This document shows, piece by piece, positions 6,819 through 15,549 of a DNA stretch of 64,000 nucleotides. This DNA comes from AP-15 sp963702685. Its GTDB lineage: Bacteria; Pseudomonadota; Alphaproteobacteria; ATCC43930; CGMCC-115725. Within the stretch, counting starts at the first letter, position 1. Each line of letters begins with the position of its first letter. The stretch is taken from NCBI GenBank assembly GCA_963702685.1, contig CAVPDQ010000010.1:1-64000 (forward strand), given 5' to 3'. Position numbers and translations under genes: made by a program. The notes beneath the pieces are model-generated. The model was not told the DNA's origin and did no database searches. It was given only the letters and a program-made list of their open reading frames with translations.

Positions 6819-9310
6819 GCGAGCCTCAGCTCCCGCAATTTGGCAAACGGGCTGCCGTCGTGCGCAAGCGGGGGTGCGCGGCTCGGCTGAGGAGCCCTGC
6901 GGCGGCGCCGGGCGGGTGCGACAAATATCTCGGTTGCCGCTTCGATGCGGCGGCGGTAGCCGAGCTCTTCGAGCAACGGCGCCAATCTCGCCCGCTCGAT
7001 GCCGGCCGCACCCGCCAGCACGGCATCGGCCGCGAACGGGCCGCCTCGCGCCCGCTTGCGCGCGGCGGCGGCGAGGCGTTCGAGACGATCCACACGCAGC
7101 GCCATGCCCCCCAGCACCCGAAAGCCGATCGCCATCCAGAATGAGGGCGGCAGCGCCGGGTCGATGTCGATCGGTCGGGCGAGCCGGCGCGCCGGCGGCA
7201 GCGGCGGCACCACAGCACCGTGCCGCACCGCCCAGAGCAGCGCCCGCAGCTGCACCGATTCGGGGCGCAGCAGCGGCTCGAAAAAGACGGTCTCGGTGCC
7301 AAAACGAACGCCGATCCGGCCGAGCGCCGCACGATCGGGTGGCGCGAGGCCGGCGACTGCTGCGGCCACCTCGGCCGCGTCCACCGCGCCGAGCGCCTCG
7401 GCGAGCTGAAACACCAGCCCCCGGCCGGCGCCGCCGAGCAGCAAGGCGGAAGCGGTGAAGAGCGGGCCGAGGCGCCGCTCGATCTCGGCGGCGACAAATG
7501 CCTGCAAGCGCTGGCGCACCTGCTCGCGCGCTTCACCGGCAGCAAAATCGCCGGTGAACGGCTCGGCCCGCGGCGCTTGCAGGCGCTCCCCGGCAACCAG
7601 CCGCCCGACGCCGCCACCGCGCCACAGCAAGGCGCCTGCCGCGTCGAGCGTAAAGGCGTCGTCGGCATCGGCGGCGAGACGGCGCGCGCGGGTCGCCACC
7701 TCGTCGCGCAGCACGCGGGCTGCGGCGGCGACGAGCGTGCGCGCCTCGTCGCTGTCGGTCGCATCGGGAACAAAACGCAGGCCGTCGAGACGGCCGACAT
7801 AATTCCCCTCGACAATGACCTCGCCCGACGCCGAAACCGCGGCGAGCAGCTCGCCCTCGGCAGCCAGGCGCCGGACCAGAAACGCCGAGCGCCGATCGAC
7901 AAAACGCTGGGTGATGCGTTCGTGCAACGCGTCGGAGAGGCGATCTTCGATGCCGCGCGCGCGCTCCTGCCAGCCCGCCGCCCCTTCGACCCAATCGCTG
8001 CGGTGGGTGATGTAGGTCCAGGTGCGGATGTGGGCGATCCGCGCCATCAAGGTGTCGATGTCGCCCTCGGTGCGGTCGAGGCTCGCCATCTGCCGGGCGA
8101 TCCAGGTTGTCGGCAAACGCTCGTCGGGGCCGGCCAGATGGGTAAAGCAATGGAGCAGCAGCCGGGTGTGGCTTTCGCTCATGACCTTGCGGAAATCGGG
8201 GATCTGGCAGACCTCCCACAACAGCCGCACCGCGCCGGGATGGGTGGCGAGCCGCGCCGCCTCGCGGTTGCGCGCCAGCGCCTGCAAGGCGCGGTGGTCG
8301 TCGGCCTCGCGCGCCTGCACCAGACCCGGTGTCGCCGGCCGCTCGTCGAGGCTCTTCAGCAAAAAATCGACCGAATCGAAGCGCAGCCGCGTGTTGCGCC
8401 AATAGAGCCGGGTCAGCGGGTCGAAGCGGTGCGCCTCGACCGCCTCGACGATCGCCGGATCGAGCGGCCGCTGGTCGGCGGTGGTGCCAAAGGTGCCGTC
8501 GCTCATGTGACGCCCGGCGCGCCCGGCGATCTGGGCGATTTCGGCGGCGCTGAGACGGCGCGGGCCATAGCCGTCGAACTTGACGATGCCGGCAAAGGCG
8601 ACATGGTCGAGATCCATGTTGAGCCCCATGCCGATCGCGTCGGTGGCGACGAGGTAATCGACCTCGCCGGCCTGGAACATGCCGACCTGCGCGTTGCGCG
8701 CCCGCGGGCTCAGCGCGCCCAGCACGATCGCGGTGCCGCCGCGCTGGCGGCGGATCAGCTCGGCGAGCGAAAAAACATCGGCCACGGTAAAGGCGACGAC
8801 GGCGCTGCGCGGCGGCAGCCGGGTCACCTTTTTGTGCCCGGTGTAGGTCAAGGTCGAAAAGCGCGGCCGCCCGATGTGCTCGATCTCCGGGACGAGCCGG
8901 CGCATCAAGGGCTTGATCGTGTCGGCGCCGAGAAACATCGTCTCGGCGAGACCGCGCGCATGCAGGAGGCGCGCGGTGAAGACGTGGCCGCGCTCGGGGT
9001 CGGCGCAGAGCTGGATCTCGTCGACCGCGAGAAAATCGACCGGCCGGTCGAGCGGCATCGATTCCGCGGTGCACACGAAATAGGACGGGTTCGGCGGCAC
9101 GATCTTTTCTTCGCCGGTGATCAGCGCGACCGCGCGCGCGCCTTTGAGCTTGACCACCCGGTCGTAGTTTTCGCGGGCGAGGAGCCGCAGCGGAAACCCG
9201 ATCATGCCGCTCTTGTGACCGAGCATGCGCTCGATCGCGAGATGGGTCTTGCCGGTGTTGGTCGGCCCGAGAACCGCGACGAGCCGCGGCCCGGGGCTGA
9301 ACATGCCCAT
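6815..9310 (-). CDS. Suv3/MgpS-type superfamily 2 RNA helicase
   Basis: The predicted protein has 831 residues. Walker A is GPTNTGKTH, the DEAD-box equivalent is VDEIQ, and the second RecA domain carries FQAGEVDYLVATDAIGMGLN and QIAGRAGRH, the pattern of Suv3-like helicases. A long arginine/alanine-rich C-terminal region follows. Bacterial and mitochondrial relatives unwind RNA for degradation or ribosome-related processing. The start is one of two in-frame ATGs (9310 or 9304), just before SPGPRLVAVLGPTN. It is divergent from htpG with 167 bases between the starts and leads the operon with the S4 gene. Confidence 0.9.
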   Translation of the reverse strand: MGMFSPGPRLVAVLGPTNTGKTHLAIERMLGHKSGMIGFPLRLLARENYDRVVKLKGARAVALITGEEKIVPPNPSYFVCTAESMPLDRPVDFLAVDEIQLCADPERGHVFTARLLHARGLAETMFLGADTIKPLMRRLVPEIEHIGRPRFSTLTYTGHKKVTRLPPRSAVVAFTVADVFSLAELIRRQRGGTAIVLGALSPRARNAQVGMFQAGEVDYLVATDAIGMGLNMDLDHVAFAGIVKFDGYGPRRLSAAEIAQIAGRAGRHMSDGTFGTTADQRPLDPAIVEAVEAHRFDPLTRLYWRNTRLRFDSVDFLLKSLDERPATPGLVQAREADDHRALQALARNREAARLATHPGAVRLLWEVCQIPDFRKVMSESHTRLLLHCFTHLAGPDERLPTTWIARQMASLDRTEGDIDTLMARIAHIRTWTYITHRSDWVEGAAGWQERARGIEDRLSDALHERITQRFVDRRSAFLVRRLAAEGELLAAVSASGEVIVEGNYVGRLDGLRFVPDATDSDEARTLVAAAARVLRDEVATRARRLAADADDAFTLDAAGALLWRGGGVGRLVAGERLQAPRAEPFTGDFAAGEAREQVRQRLQAFVAAEIERRLGPLFTASALLLGGAGRGLVFQLAEALGAVDAAEVAAAVAGLAPPDRAALGRIGVRFGTETVFFEPLLRPESVQLRALLWAVRHGAVVPPLPPARRLARPIDIDPALPPSFWMAIGFRVLGGMALRVDRLERLAAAARKRARGGPFAADAVLAGAAGIERARLAPLLEELGYRRRIEAATEIFVAPARRRRRAPQPSRAPPLAHDGSPFAKLRELRLA

Positions 9311-9477
9311 GCGCAACAGGTATCGGGGCGCGGCCGGCGCAACGCAAGGATAAAACAACCGCGATCGGGCGGCTGCGGCGACGCGTCCCGACCCGATTGG
9401 CCGAGCTGTGGGGTTGCGGCTGCCGGCGCTGCGCCACATATCCTCGGCGCAATCCGGCCACCACGCGACGGCAGAAA

Positions 9478-11349
9478 ATGACCCAAGAAACAAGGAGCTT
9501 CCAGGCCGAAGTCAGCCGCCTTCTCGAAATCGTCGCGCACTCGCTCTACAGCCAAAAGGAAATCTTTCTGCGCGAGCTGATCTCGAACGCATCGGACGCC
9601 TGCGACCGGCTGCGCTACGCGGCATTGACCGAGCCGGCGCTGGCCGAGAGCGATACCGCCTACCGCGTCGTTTTGACCCCGGACAAACAGGCGCGGACCT
9701 TGACCGTCGCCGACAACGGCATCGGCATGGGCCGCGACGAGCTGATCGAGAACCTCGGCACGATCGCGCGTTCCGGCACCGCCGCCTTTGTCGACCAATT
9801 GTCGGGCGACGCGCGCAAGGACATGAGCCTGATCGGCCAGTTCGGCGTCGGCTTTTATTCGGCGTTCATGGTCGCCGACAAGGTCGAGGTCGTAGCGCGC
9901 AAAGCGGGCGAGCAAGAAGGCTGGCGCTGGGTTTCGGACGGCAAGGGCGAATTTACGATCGAGCCGTTGCCGGATGCGGCGCGCGGGGCCGCGGTCGTGG
10001 TCCACCTGCGCGACGGCGAGGACGAATATCTCGACCCGGCAAGGCTGCGCCAGATCGTGCGCAACTATTCCGACCACATAGCGCTGCCGATCCTGCTGAA
10101 GGACGGCGACAAGGAAGACACGATCAACACGGCCTCGGCGTTGTGGACCCGGCCGCGCGCCGACATCGCCAAGGAGCAATACACCGAGTTCTACCACCAT
10201 GTCGGCCACAGCTTCGACGACCCGTGGCTGACGCTGCACAACAAGGCCGAAGGGCTGCTCGAATATACGAGCCTGCTTTTTGTGCCTTCGACCAAGCCCT
10301 TCGATCTCTTCGACCCGGAACGCAAAAGCCGGATCAAGCTCTATGTCCGGCGGGTGTTTATCAGCGACGAAGGCGCCGAGCTCTTGCCCGCCTATCTGCG
10401 GTTTTTGCGCGGCATCGTCGACAGCGAGGACCTGCCGCTCAACATCAGCCGCGAAATGCTGCAGTCGAACCCGACAGTCGCCAAGATCCGACAGCAGCTG
10501 ACCCGCCGGGTGTTGACCGAGCTCGGCAAGAAGGCGAGCGAGGCGCCCGAGGAATATGCCAAGTTCTGGGACGATTTCGGCGCTGTCCTAAAAGAAGGGC
10601 TGTACGAGGACCGCGAGCAGCACGAGGTGCTGTTGGAGCTGGCGCGGTTCCGCTCGTCGGCGCGCGACGGCCTCGTCTCGCTCGACCAGTATATCGAGGC
10701 GATGCGGCCCGGCCAGGACGCGGTCTATACGATCACCGGCGACAGCCTCGACGCGGTCAAGCGCAGTCCGCAGCTCGAAGGCTTTCGCGCGCGCGGCGTC
10801 GAGGTGCTGCTGCTGACCGACCCGATCGACGAATTCTGGATGCCGGCGATCGGCAGCTACAAGGACAAGAAATTCCGCTCGGCGACCCGTGGCGGCGCCG
10901 ACCTCGACAAGATCGAAGCCCCCGAGGCCAAAGCCGAGACGGCCAAGCCAGAGCCGCAGCCCCAGCTTTCGGGGCTGATCGCAATCTTCAAATTGGCGCT
11001 CGCCGACGCGGTCAAGGATGTGCGCAGCTCGGAGCGCCTGACCGAAAGCGCGGTGTGCCTCGTCGCCGACGACGGCGACCTCGACATGCATTTGGAGCGG
11101 TTATTGAAGCAGCACCGCCAGCTCGATGCCGCCTCGAAGCGCATCCTGGAAATCAACCCGCGGCATAAATTGATTGCGCGGCTCGCCGATACCGTCGGAG
11201 AAACCGGCGCCTCGGACCAGCTCTCGGAGTTCGCCTGGCTGTTGCTGGACCAGGCCCGCATTCTCGAAGGCGAGCTCTTGCCCGACCCGCCGGCCTTCGC
11301 CCGCCGGCTCGCTGCCTTGCTCGAGCGCGGCCTGGCGCAATCGGCGTAG
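9478..11349 (+). CDS. htpG: Molecular chaperone HtpG (Hsp90)
   Basis: HtpG is the bacterial Hsp90, an ATP-dependent dimeric chaperone in the cytoplasm. The 623-residue product is full length. The GHKL ATPase domain shows LRELISNASDACDRLRY, VADNGIGMGRDEL and IGQFGVGFYSAFMVA. The middle domain has LYVRRVFISDE and PLNISREMLQ, and the C-terminal dimerisation domain closes the protein. The start is the ATG at 9478 before TQETRSFQAEVSRLLEIV, the normal HtpG start. It is divergent from the helicase gene and ends with a TAG. No heat-shock promoter could be recognised with confidence in the 167-base gap. Confidence 0.97.
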   Translation: MTQETRSFQAEVSRLLEIVAHSLYSQKEIFLRELISNASDACDRLRYAALTEPALAESDTAYRVVLTPDKQARTLTVADNGIGMGRDELIENLGTIARSGTAAFVDQLSGDARKDMSLIGQFGVGFYSAFMVADKVEVVARKAGEQEGWRWVSDGKGEFTIEPLPDAARGAAVVVHLRDGEDEYLDPARLRQIVRNYSDHIALPILLKDGDKEDTINTASALWTRPRADIAKEQYTEFYHHVGHSFDDPWLTLHNKAEGLLEYTSLLFVPSTKPFDLFDPERKSRIKLYVRRVFISDEGAELLPAYLRFLRGIVDSEDLPLNISREMLQSNPTVAKIRQQLTRRVLTELGKKASEAPEEYAKFWDDFGAVLKEGLYEDREQHEVLLELARFRSSARDGLVSLDQYIEAMRPGQDAVYTITGDSLDAVKRSPQLEGFRARGVEVLLLTDPIDEFWMPAIGSYKDKKFRSATRGGADLDKIEAPEAKAETAKPEPQPQLSGLIAIFKLALADAVKDVRSSERLTESAVCLVADDGDLDMHLERLLKQHRQLDAASKRILEINPRHKLIARLADTVGETGASDQLSEFAWLLLDQARILEGELLPDPPAFARRLAALLERGLAQSA

Positions 11350-11522
11350 CGGCAAGTGCCGCCGAGCGCCGAGCCCGGAAGATTCAAGTCGGCTGCTCGG
11401 CTCCGCTATTCCGCGAAAGGCGGGGTCACGCCCTCGGGCACGGCGACCCGGAAGACGTTTAGCGTGTTTGCGATCAACGTGTAATAGTGCTTTGACACGT
11501 TCAGGTGATGCCCCGGATAACC

Positions 11523-11640
11523 TTGTAGGATGGGTTGAGCGCCAGCGAAACCCATCTTCTGCGGTCGTCGCGATGGGTTTCGCTATGCTCAACCCATCCT
11601 ACGGACGTGTTCTGGTGAATCATGTGATTGAGCCGGAGCA
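11523..11640. repeat. Intergenic repeat family R1, copy 1
   Basis: The 118-base element opens with GTAGGATGGGTTGAGC, contains facing GAAACCCATC and GATGGGTTTC blocks, then GCTCAACCCATCCTAC, and ends in a tail with GAATCATGTGATTGAGCC. An inverted copy lies at 21215-21332 with roughly 90% identity by eye. Palindromic halves of this kind fold into a long hairpin. The rest of 11350-11673 shows no gene. Confidence 0.85.
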
Positions 11641-11673
11641 TTAGCGCCGAGGGACCGGGAAAGGGAAAAGCCG

Positions 11674-12156
11674 ATGCGGCCAACAGGATATTTTGTGTCG
11701 CGCCGATTTGCGGCGGTCGGCGCCGCACTCGTTGTCGCTCTCTTGAGCGGTTGCGCGACACCGCCGCCGGTCGGCGCGGTCGCCCTGCCGCCGGTCCCGC
11801 CCGGCGCTGCGCGGGTCTGGTTCTATCGGGTCTACGATCCGAGCGAGAGCCTCGGCACCCCGTTGATTTATATGAATGGTGCGGCGATCGGCGTCTCGCA
11901 GCAAGGCGACGCTTTTTATCGCGACGTGCCGGCCGGGCGCTATCATGTAACCGTCGACAGCGTCGGCGTCGATCTCTACCAGTTTCAGGATATCGCGCTG
12001 GTGCCGGGCCAGCAGGAATACATCGAAATCCAGTCGCTCAGAAGCTGGGTCTCCGGCCGCCCCGGATTTGGCCGCGATACGTTTTACGTCGCCGTCATTC
12101 CGCCCGAGCGGGCGGCGCTCCAGGTCGCGCGCAGCCGGTTTTACAGCGGCGGCTGA
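11674..12156 (+). CDS. Outer-surface lipoprotein, DUF2846-like
   Basis: The 160-residue protein begins with an arginine-containing n-region, a hydrophobic stretch and the lipobox LLSGC (cysteine near residue 27), so it should be processed by signal peptidase II and anchored to a membrane by lipid. The mature part (WFYRVYDPSESLGTPLIYMN, AGRYHVTVDSVG) resembles DUF2846-type beta-sandwich domains. A GGGAAAAG stretch precedes the ATG. It sits in the same direction as the downstream HtrA protease, 89 bases away, which suggests a shared envelope role. The molecular function is unknown. Confidence 0.75.
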   Translation: MRPTGYFVSRRFAAVGAALVVALLSGCATPPPVGAVALPPVPPGAARVWFYRVYDPSESLGTPLIYMNGAAIGVSQQGDAFYRDVPAGRYHVTVDSVGVDLYQFQDIALVPGQQEYIEIQSLRSWVSGRPGFGRDTFYVAVIPPERAALQVARSRFYSGG

Positions 12157-12245
12157 GCGCAGATTACAGCGAATTAATCCGCGCGACAGCACGCTGTCAC
12201 CTCGACGCGCCAATTCTGCGGCGAACCGCTCGACAAGAGGATGAC

Positions 12246-13829
12246 ATGACCGATTCTTCGATGCACAGGACGCTTCGCTCGCGGTTGACGAAAGGCCGTA
12301 TCGCGGTCATCGGCGGGGGCTTGGCGGGCGCGCTCGCGCTGTCGCCGCTGGTTTGGGCGCAGTCCCAGCCGCAAGCCGCATCGCCGGCGGGGCAGATGAT
12401 GACGTCGCCGGTGGCGCTGATCCCGCAGCAGAGCTTCGCCCCGCTGGTCAAAAAGGTGTTGCCGGCAGTGGTCAATATTTCGGTGACGCAAAAGGCCGAC
12501 GCACAAGAAATGGCCGAAGAGCCCGATGCGCCACAGTTCAACCAAAATTCGCCGTTCGACGAGCTGCTGCGCCGCTTTTTCCAGCAGCAGAACCCGGGCG
12601 GCGACGAGCATCATCAGTTTCCGCGGACACCCGGCGGCGAGGCGCATCGCATCGCGCTCGGCTCCGGCTTTATCGTCGATCCCTCGGGCTATGTCGTGAC
12701 CAACAATCACGTCGTCGGCGACGCCGGCAAGGTCGAGGTGATCCTGCAAGACAAGACCAAATATACTGCCAAGATCGTCGGCCGCGACCCCAAGACCGAC
12801 CTCGCGGTGCTGAAGATCAAGGCCGACAAGCCCTTGCCCTATGTCAGCTTTGGCGACAGCGGCGCCGCCCAGGTCGGCGACTGGGTCATGGCGGTCGGCA
12901 ATCCCTTTGGGCTCGGCGGGACGGTCACGACCGGGATCATTTCCGCGCGGGGACGGGACATCAACGAAGGCCCGTACGACGATTTCCTGCAGATCGACGC
13001 GCCGATCAATCGCGGCAATTCCGGCGGCCCGACCTTCAACCTCGAAGGCCAGGTGGTCGGCATCAACACCGCGATCTATTCGCCCAACGGCGGCAGTGTC
13101 GGCATCGGCTTTGCCGTCCCTTCGAATGTCGCCAAGAACATCGTTGCCCAGCTCGAAGCGCACGGCAAGATCACGCGCGGCTGGCTCGGCGTGCAGATCC
13201 AGGAGGTGACGCCGGCGATCGCCGCGAGCCTCGGGCTGAAAAGCGACCACGGCGCGCTGGTCGCCGTCGTCACGCCGAACAGCCCCGGCGCCAAGGCCGG
13301 GTTGAAGCAGGGCGACGTGATCCTGTCGTTCGACGGCGGCGACGTGAACGCGCTGCATGACCTGCCACGCCTCGTCGCGGCTGCCGCGCCGCACAGCAAG
13401 GCCGCGATGTCGGTTTGGCGCAATGGTGCGAAGGTGCCGCTGGAAGCGATGGTGGGCGAGCTCTCGAACAACGAGAAGGTGGCCGCCGCCGGCAGCGAGC
13501 AGGAAGAGGACCAGTCGGCTGCGGCGGAAGCGATGGGCATGCACTTTGCCCCGCTGACCGACCAGATGCGCCGCGAGCTGCACGTCGCCAAAGACGTGCA
13601 CGGTGTCGTCGTCAGCCGCGTCGACCGGCCGAGCGCGGCCGACGATATCGGGCTGAGCCAGGGCGATGTCGTGGTGGCGATCAACCAGCAGCCGGTCACC
13701 AGCCCGCAACAGGCGGCGGACACATTAAAGGAAGCCGCGCGCTCGCCAAAAAAGAGCGCTCTCTTGCTGCTGAACCGCCATGGCGTCACCGAGTATGTCG
13801 GCGTCACCCTGGGCGGCAATCAAGGCTAA
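12246..13829 (+). CDS. Periplasmic serine protease DegP/HtrA (Do family)
   Basis: HtrA proteases degrade or refold misfolded envelope proteins. This 527-residue protein has an N-terminal membrane/signal segment (VIGGGLAGALALSPLVWA). Its trypsin-like domain carries the triad His155 (TNNHVV), Asp185 (KTDLAVLK) and Ser259 (GNSGGP). Two PDZ domains follow, about residues 295-385 and 430-527. The region between the first strand and the catalytic histidine is glutamine-rich, like the LA loop of DegP. AGAGG precedes the ATG at 12246. A second HtrA protease is encoded at 21508-22992. Confidence 0.95.
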   Translation: MTDSSMHRTLRSRLTKGRIAVIGGGLAGALALSPLVWAQSQPQAASPAGQMMTSPVALIPQQSFAPLVKKVLPAVVNISVTQKADAQEMAEEPDAPQFNQNSPFDELLRRFFQQQNPGGDEHHQFPRTPGGEAHRIALGSGFIVDPSGYVVTNNHVVGDAGKVEVILQDKTKYTAKIVGRDPKTDLAVLKIKADKPLPYVSFGDSGAAQVGDWVMAVGNPFGLGGTVTTGIISARGRDINEGPYDDFLQIDAPINRGNSGGPTFNLEGQVVGINTAIYSPNGGSVGIGFAVPSNVAKNIVAQLEAHGKITRGWLGVQIQEVTPAIAASLGLKSDHGALVAVVTPNSPGAKAGLKQGDVILSFDGGDVNALHDLPRLVAAAAPHSKAAMSVWRNGAKVPLEAMVGELSNNEKVAAAGSEQEEDQSAAAEAMGMHFAPLTDQMRRELHVAKDVHGVVVSRVDRPSAADDIGLSQGDVVVAINQQPVTSPQQAADTLKEAARSPKKSALLLLNRHGVTEYVGVTLGGNQG

Positions 13830-13859
13830 AGCCTGATCCGATCAGGTTGCATCAGCCCG

Positions 13860-13991
13860 TCAGCCCCCCTCACCCTTCCCTCTCCCCCCAATTGGGGGGA
13901 GAGGGTTGCGAAAGGTTGGCGAGGCGAACCCCCGGACGGCCGCCCGCCGAGGGCGGGCGTTCCGGGGGCTTACCCGAAGCTGGGTGAGGAG
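13860..13991. repeat. Intergenic repeat family R3, copy 1
   Basis: The element starts with a CCCTCACCC / CTCTCCCCCC stretch that pairs with GGGGGGAGAGGG. A second hairpin follows at CGCCCGCCGAGGGCGGGCG, and the unit ends with AGCTGGGTGAGG. An inverted relative lies at 45885-45982, and a diverged version sits inside sucB (36833-37002). No gene is seen in 13830-14154. Confidence 0.75.
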
Positions 13992-14045
13992 GGCTCTACC
14001 TAACCGGATCAAGGCTAGCTCGGGTCGAGGACCGCGTCGCAGCTC

Positions 14046-14090
14046 GCCGCCTCCGGCATCGCCTTGCCGGGGGCGGCGGGCTTTTCTTTT
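14046..14090 (+). terminator. Rho-independent terminator downstream of the HtrA gene
   Basis: A 12-base stem (GCCGCCTCCGGC with GCCGGGGGCGGC, allowing one G-T pair) and an 8-base loop are followed by CTTTTCTTTT on the plus strand. A near-copy of the hairpin with CTTTCGTTTT follows at about 14104-14145, so the terminator looks duplicated. It would end transcripts coming from the HtrA gene and repeat R3. Confidence 0.7.
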
Positions 14091-14154
14091 ATCACCGGCC
14101 TGGCGCCTCCGGCATCGCCTTGCCGGGGGTGGCGGCTTTCGTTTTGTCGCCGGC

Positions 14155-15291
14155 TCAGCGCTGCCGCGTGAACGGGGGCTGACCGCCCCGGTCGCGCGAG
14201 GACAAAGGAACGCGCGCCTCGAGGCGCTCCAGCTCGATCCGGGTGCGCGCGCCGGCCCGCAGCAGCCGGTCGGTCGCCTCGCGCAGCTCGGCCCGGCTTT
14301 CCACAGTGTCGTGGTCGAGGGCCGCATCGAAGGCCGCGAGAAACGCCGCAATATCGCCATCGACCCGCTCGCGCAAGGGGCGGCCGATAAACAAGGCGCC
14401 TTCCCCGCCGCGTTCCGTCTCGATCGAGACGTGGGCCGGCGGGCCGTTGGCCGAGCGCGGATATTGGGTCGGGATCGGCGGCTGCGACGGCGGAGCATAG
14501 CCTTGCTGGCTGCGCGGTGGCGGTGCGCCGCCGCCGCGTCGGTCGAACCGTTCGTCGCCATCGGCAAAGCCGGCGTTTTGCACCGGCCGTGGCGGCGGAT
14601 CGGGCTCGTGGGCGCCGTCGCCGCCATGCGGCAGCGACAGATGCAGCCTGCCGCGCGGCTCGCCGCTCGACGGCGGCGGGCCTGCCGCAGCGAACGGGCG
14701 CGCGGCGCTGCCGTTGCTCGGCGCCAGCTCGCGTTGGTGGCGGCCTTGCCGCTCCGCCGTCCCGTTTCCACCGGAGCGGGGGGGATCCCGCAAGAATGCG
14801 GGCAGCTGCGGTGACGGCGGGCGAAAAGGTGGGGTTTCCGCGGGCGGCGGGACGTGAGCGGGCGGCGGGACGCGGGCGGGCGGCGAATCCACCGCTGTGT
14901 CGTCGCGCAATGCCACGGGGCTTGGCGGCGCTGGCGGCGAATCGCTGGCGCTGAAACCAGCCCCCGCCTCGCCCTGCGGCGGGTTGGCCTGCGGCGGATT
15001 GGCCTGCGGCGGGTTGGCCTGCGGCGGCTTGGCTTGCAGCGGCCAGGCCGGCGGCGGCTCGGCGGGACGGCTCTTTACCAGATGGGTTTCCGATGCCGGC
15101 ACCGGGCTCGGCGGCGCAGCCTCGGTCGGGGTGCTGCGCGCACGGGTCCGACTGACGATGTAGCTGATCGCCGGGGGCGAGCAGTCATAGGTGCGGGCGA
15201 TGCTCGCCAAAGTCTCGCCCGCCTCGTAGCGTTCAATAATGGACGGCCAATCCTGTTGCGGTATTTTCCCTCTTTTACTTGATTTTTCCAT
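14155..15291 (-). CDS. HTH protein with long proline-rich tail (possible transcription regulator)
   Basis: The first 55 residues form a helix-turn-helix unit (DWPSIIERYEAGETLASIAR, then YDCSPPAISYIVSRTRAR). About 200 low-complexity residues rich in proline follow, including several NPPQA repeats, and a more ordered C-terminal segment ends the protein (ERVDGDIAAFLAAFDAALDH and RIELERLEARVPLSSR). The ATG at 15291 is chosen over 15363 because GAAGG stands 8 bases upstream and the HTH starts at once. I infer DNA binding with a separate C-terminal interaction domain; the target is unknown. Confidence 0.6.
   Translation of the reverse strand: MEKSSKRGKIPQQDWPSIIERYEAGETLASIARTYDCSPPAISYIVSRTRARSTPTEAAPPSPVPASETHLVKSRPAEPPPAWPLQAKPPQANPPQANPPQANPPQGEAGAGFSASDSPPAPPSPVALRDDTAVDSPPARVPPPAHVPPPAETPPFRPPSPQLPAFLRDPPRSGGNGTAERQGRHQRELAPSNGSAARPFAAAGPPPSSGEPRGRLHLSLPHGGDGAHEPDPPPRPVQNAGFADGDERFDRRGGGAPPPRSQQGYAPPSQPPIPTQYPRSANGPPAHVSIETERGGEGALFIGRPLRERVDGDIAAFLAAFDAALDHDTVESRAELREATDRLLRAGARTRIELERLEARVPLSSRDRGGQPPFTRQR
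14975..15040. repeat. 15-bp in-frame tandem repeat coding NPPQA
   Basis: A unit of the form GGGTTGGCCTGCGGC is repeated about four times with single-base changes. On the minus strand it codes the NPPQA repeats in the proline-rich linker of the HTH protein. Confidence 0.8.
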
Positions 15292-15549
15292 TGAAACGAC
15301 CTTCAGCTCCAAGACACTGTTGTGGTTTCCCGGCTCTCGGCTCGCGATATTCGGCTGCGACAACCGGGTGACGCCGCCAAAAAAACCAGGGTAGAAATCA
15401 TCGGTCGGGGCCGAAGCTTCGGCTGTGCGGCTTTTCGCGGCCGATCGCGGCCGCCGCAGCCCGAGCCCTTTTCGACTACCTCATAATACCGGCTTATAAG
15501 TGAACGGTGAAGAGGTCAATATGCTCCCGCGCGCGGACCCCGCAAAACA

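Noticed and set aside
7220..9481. Long plus-strand frame within the helicase gene
   Set aside because: It is antisense to the helicase, with no motifs and typical high-GC shadow composition.
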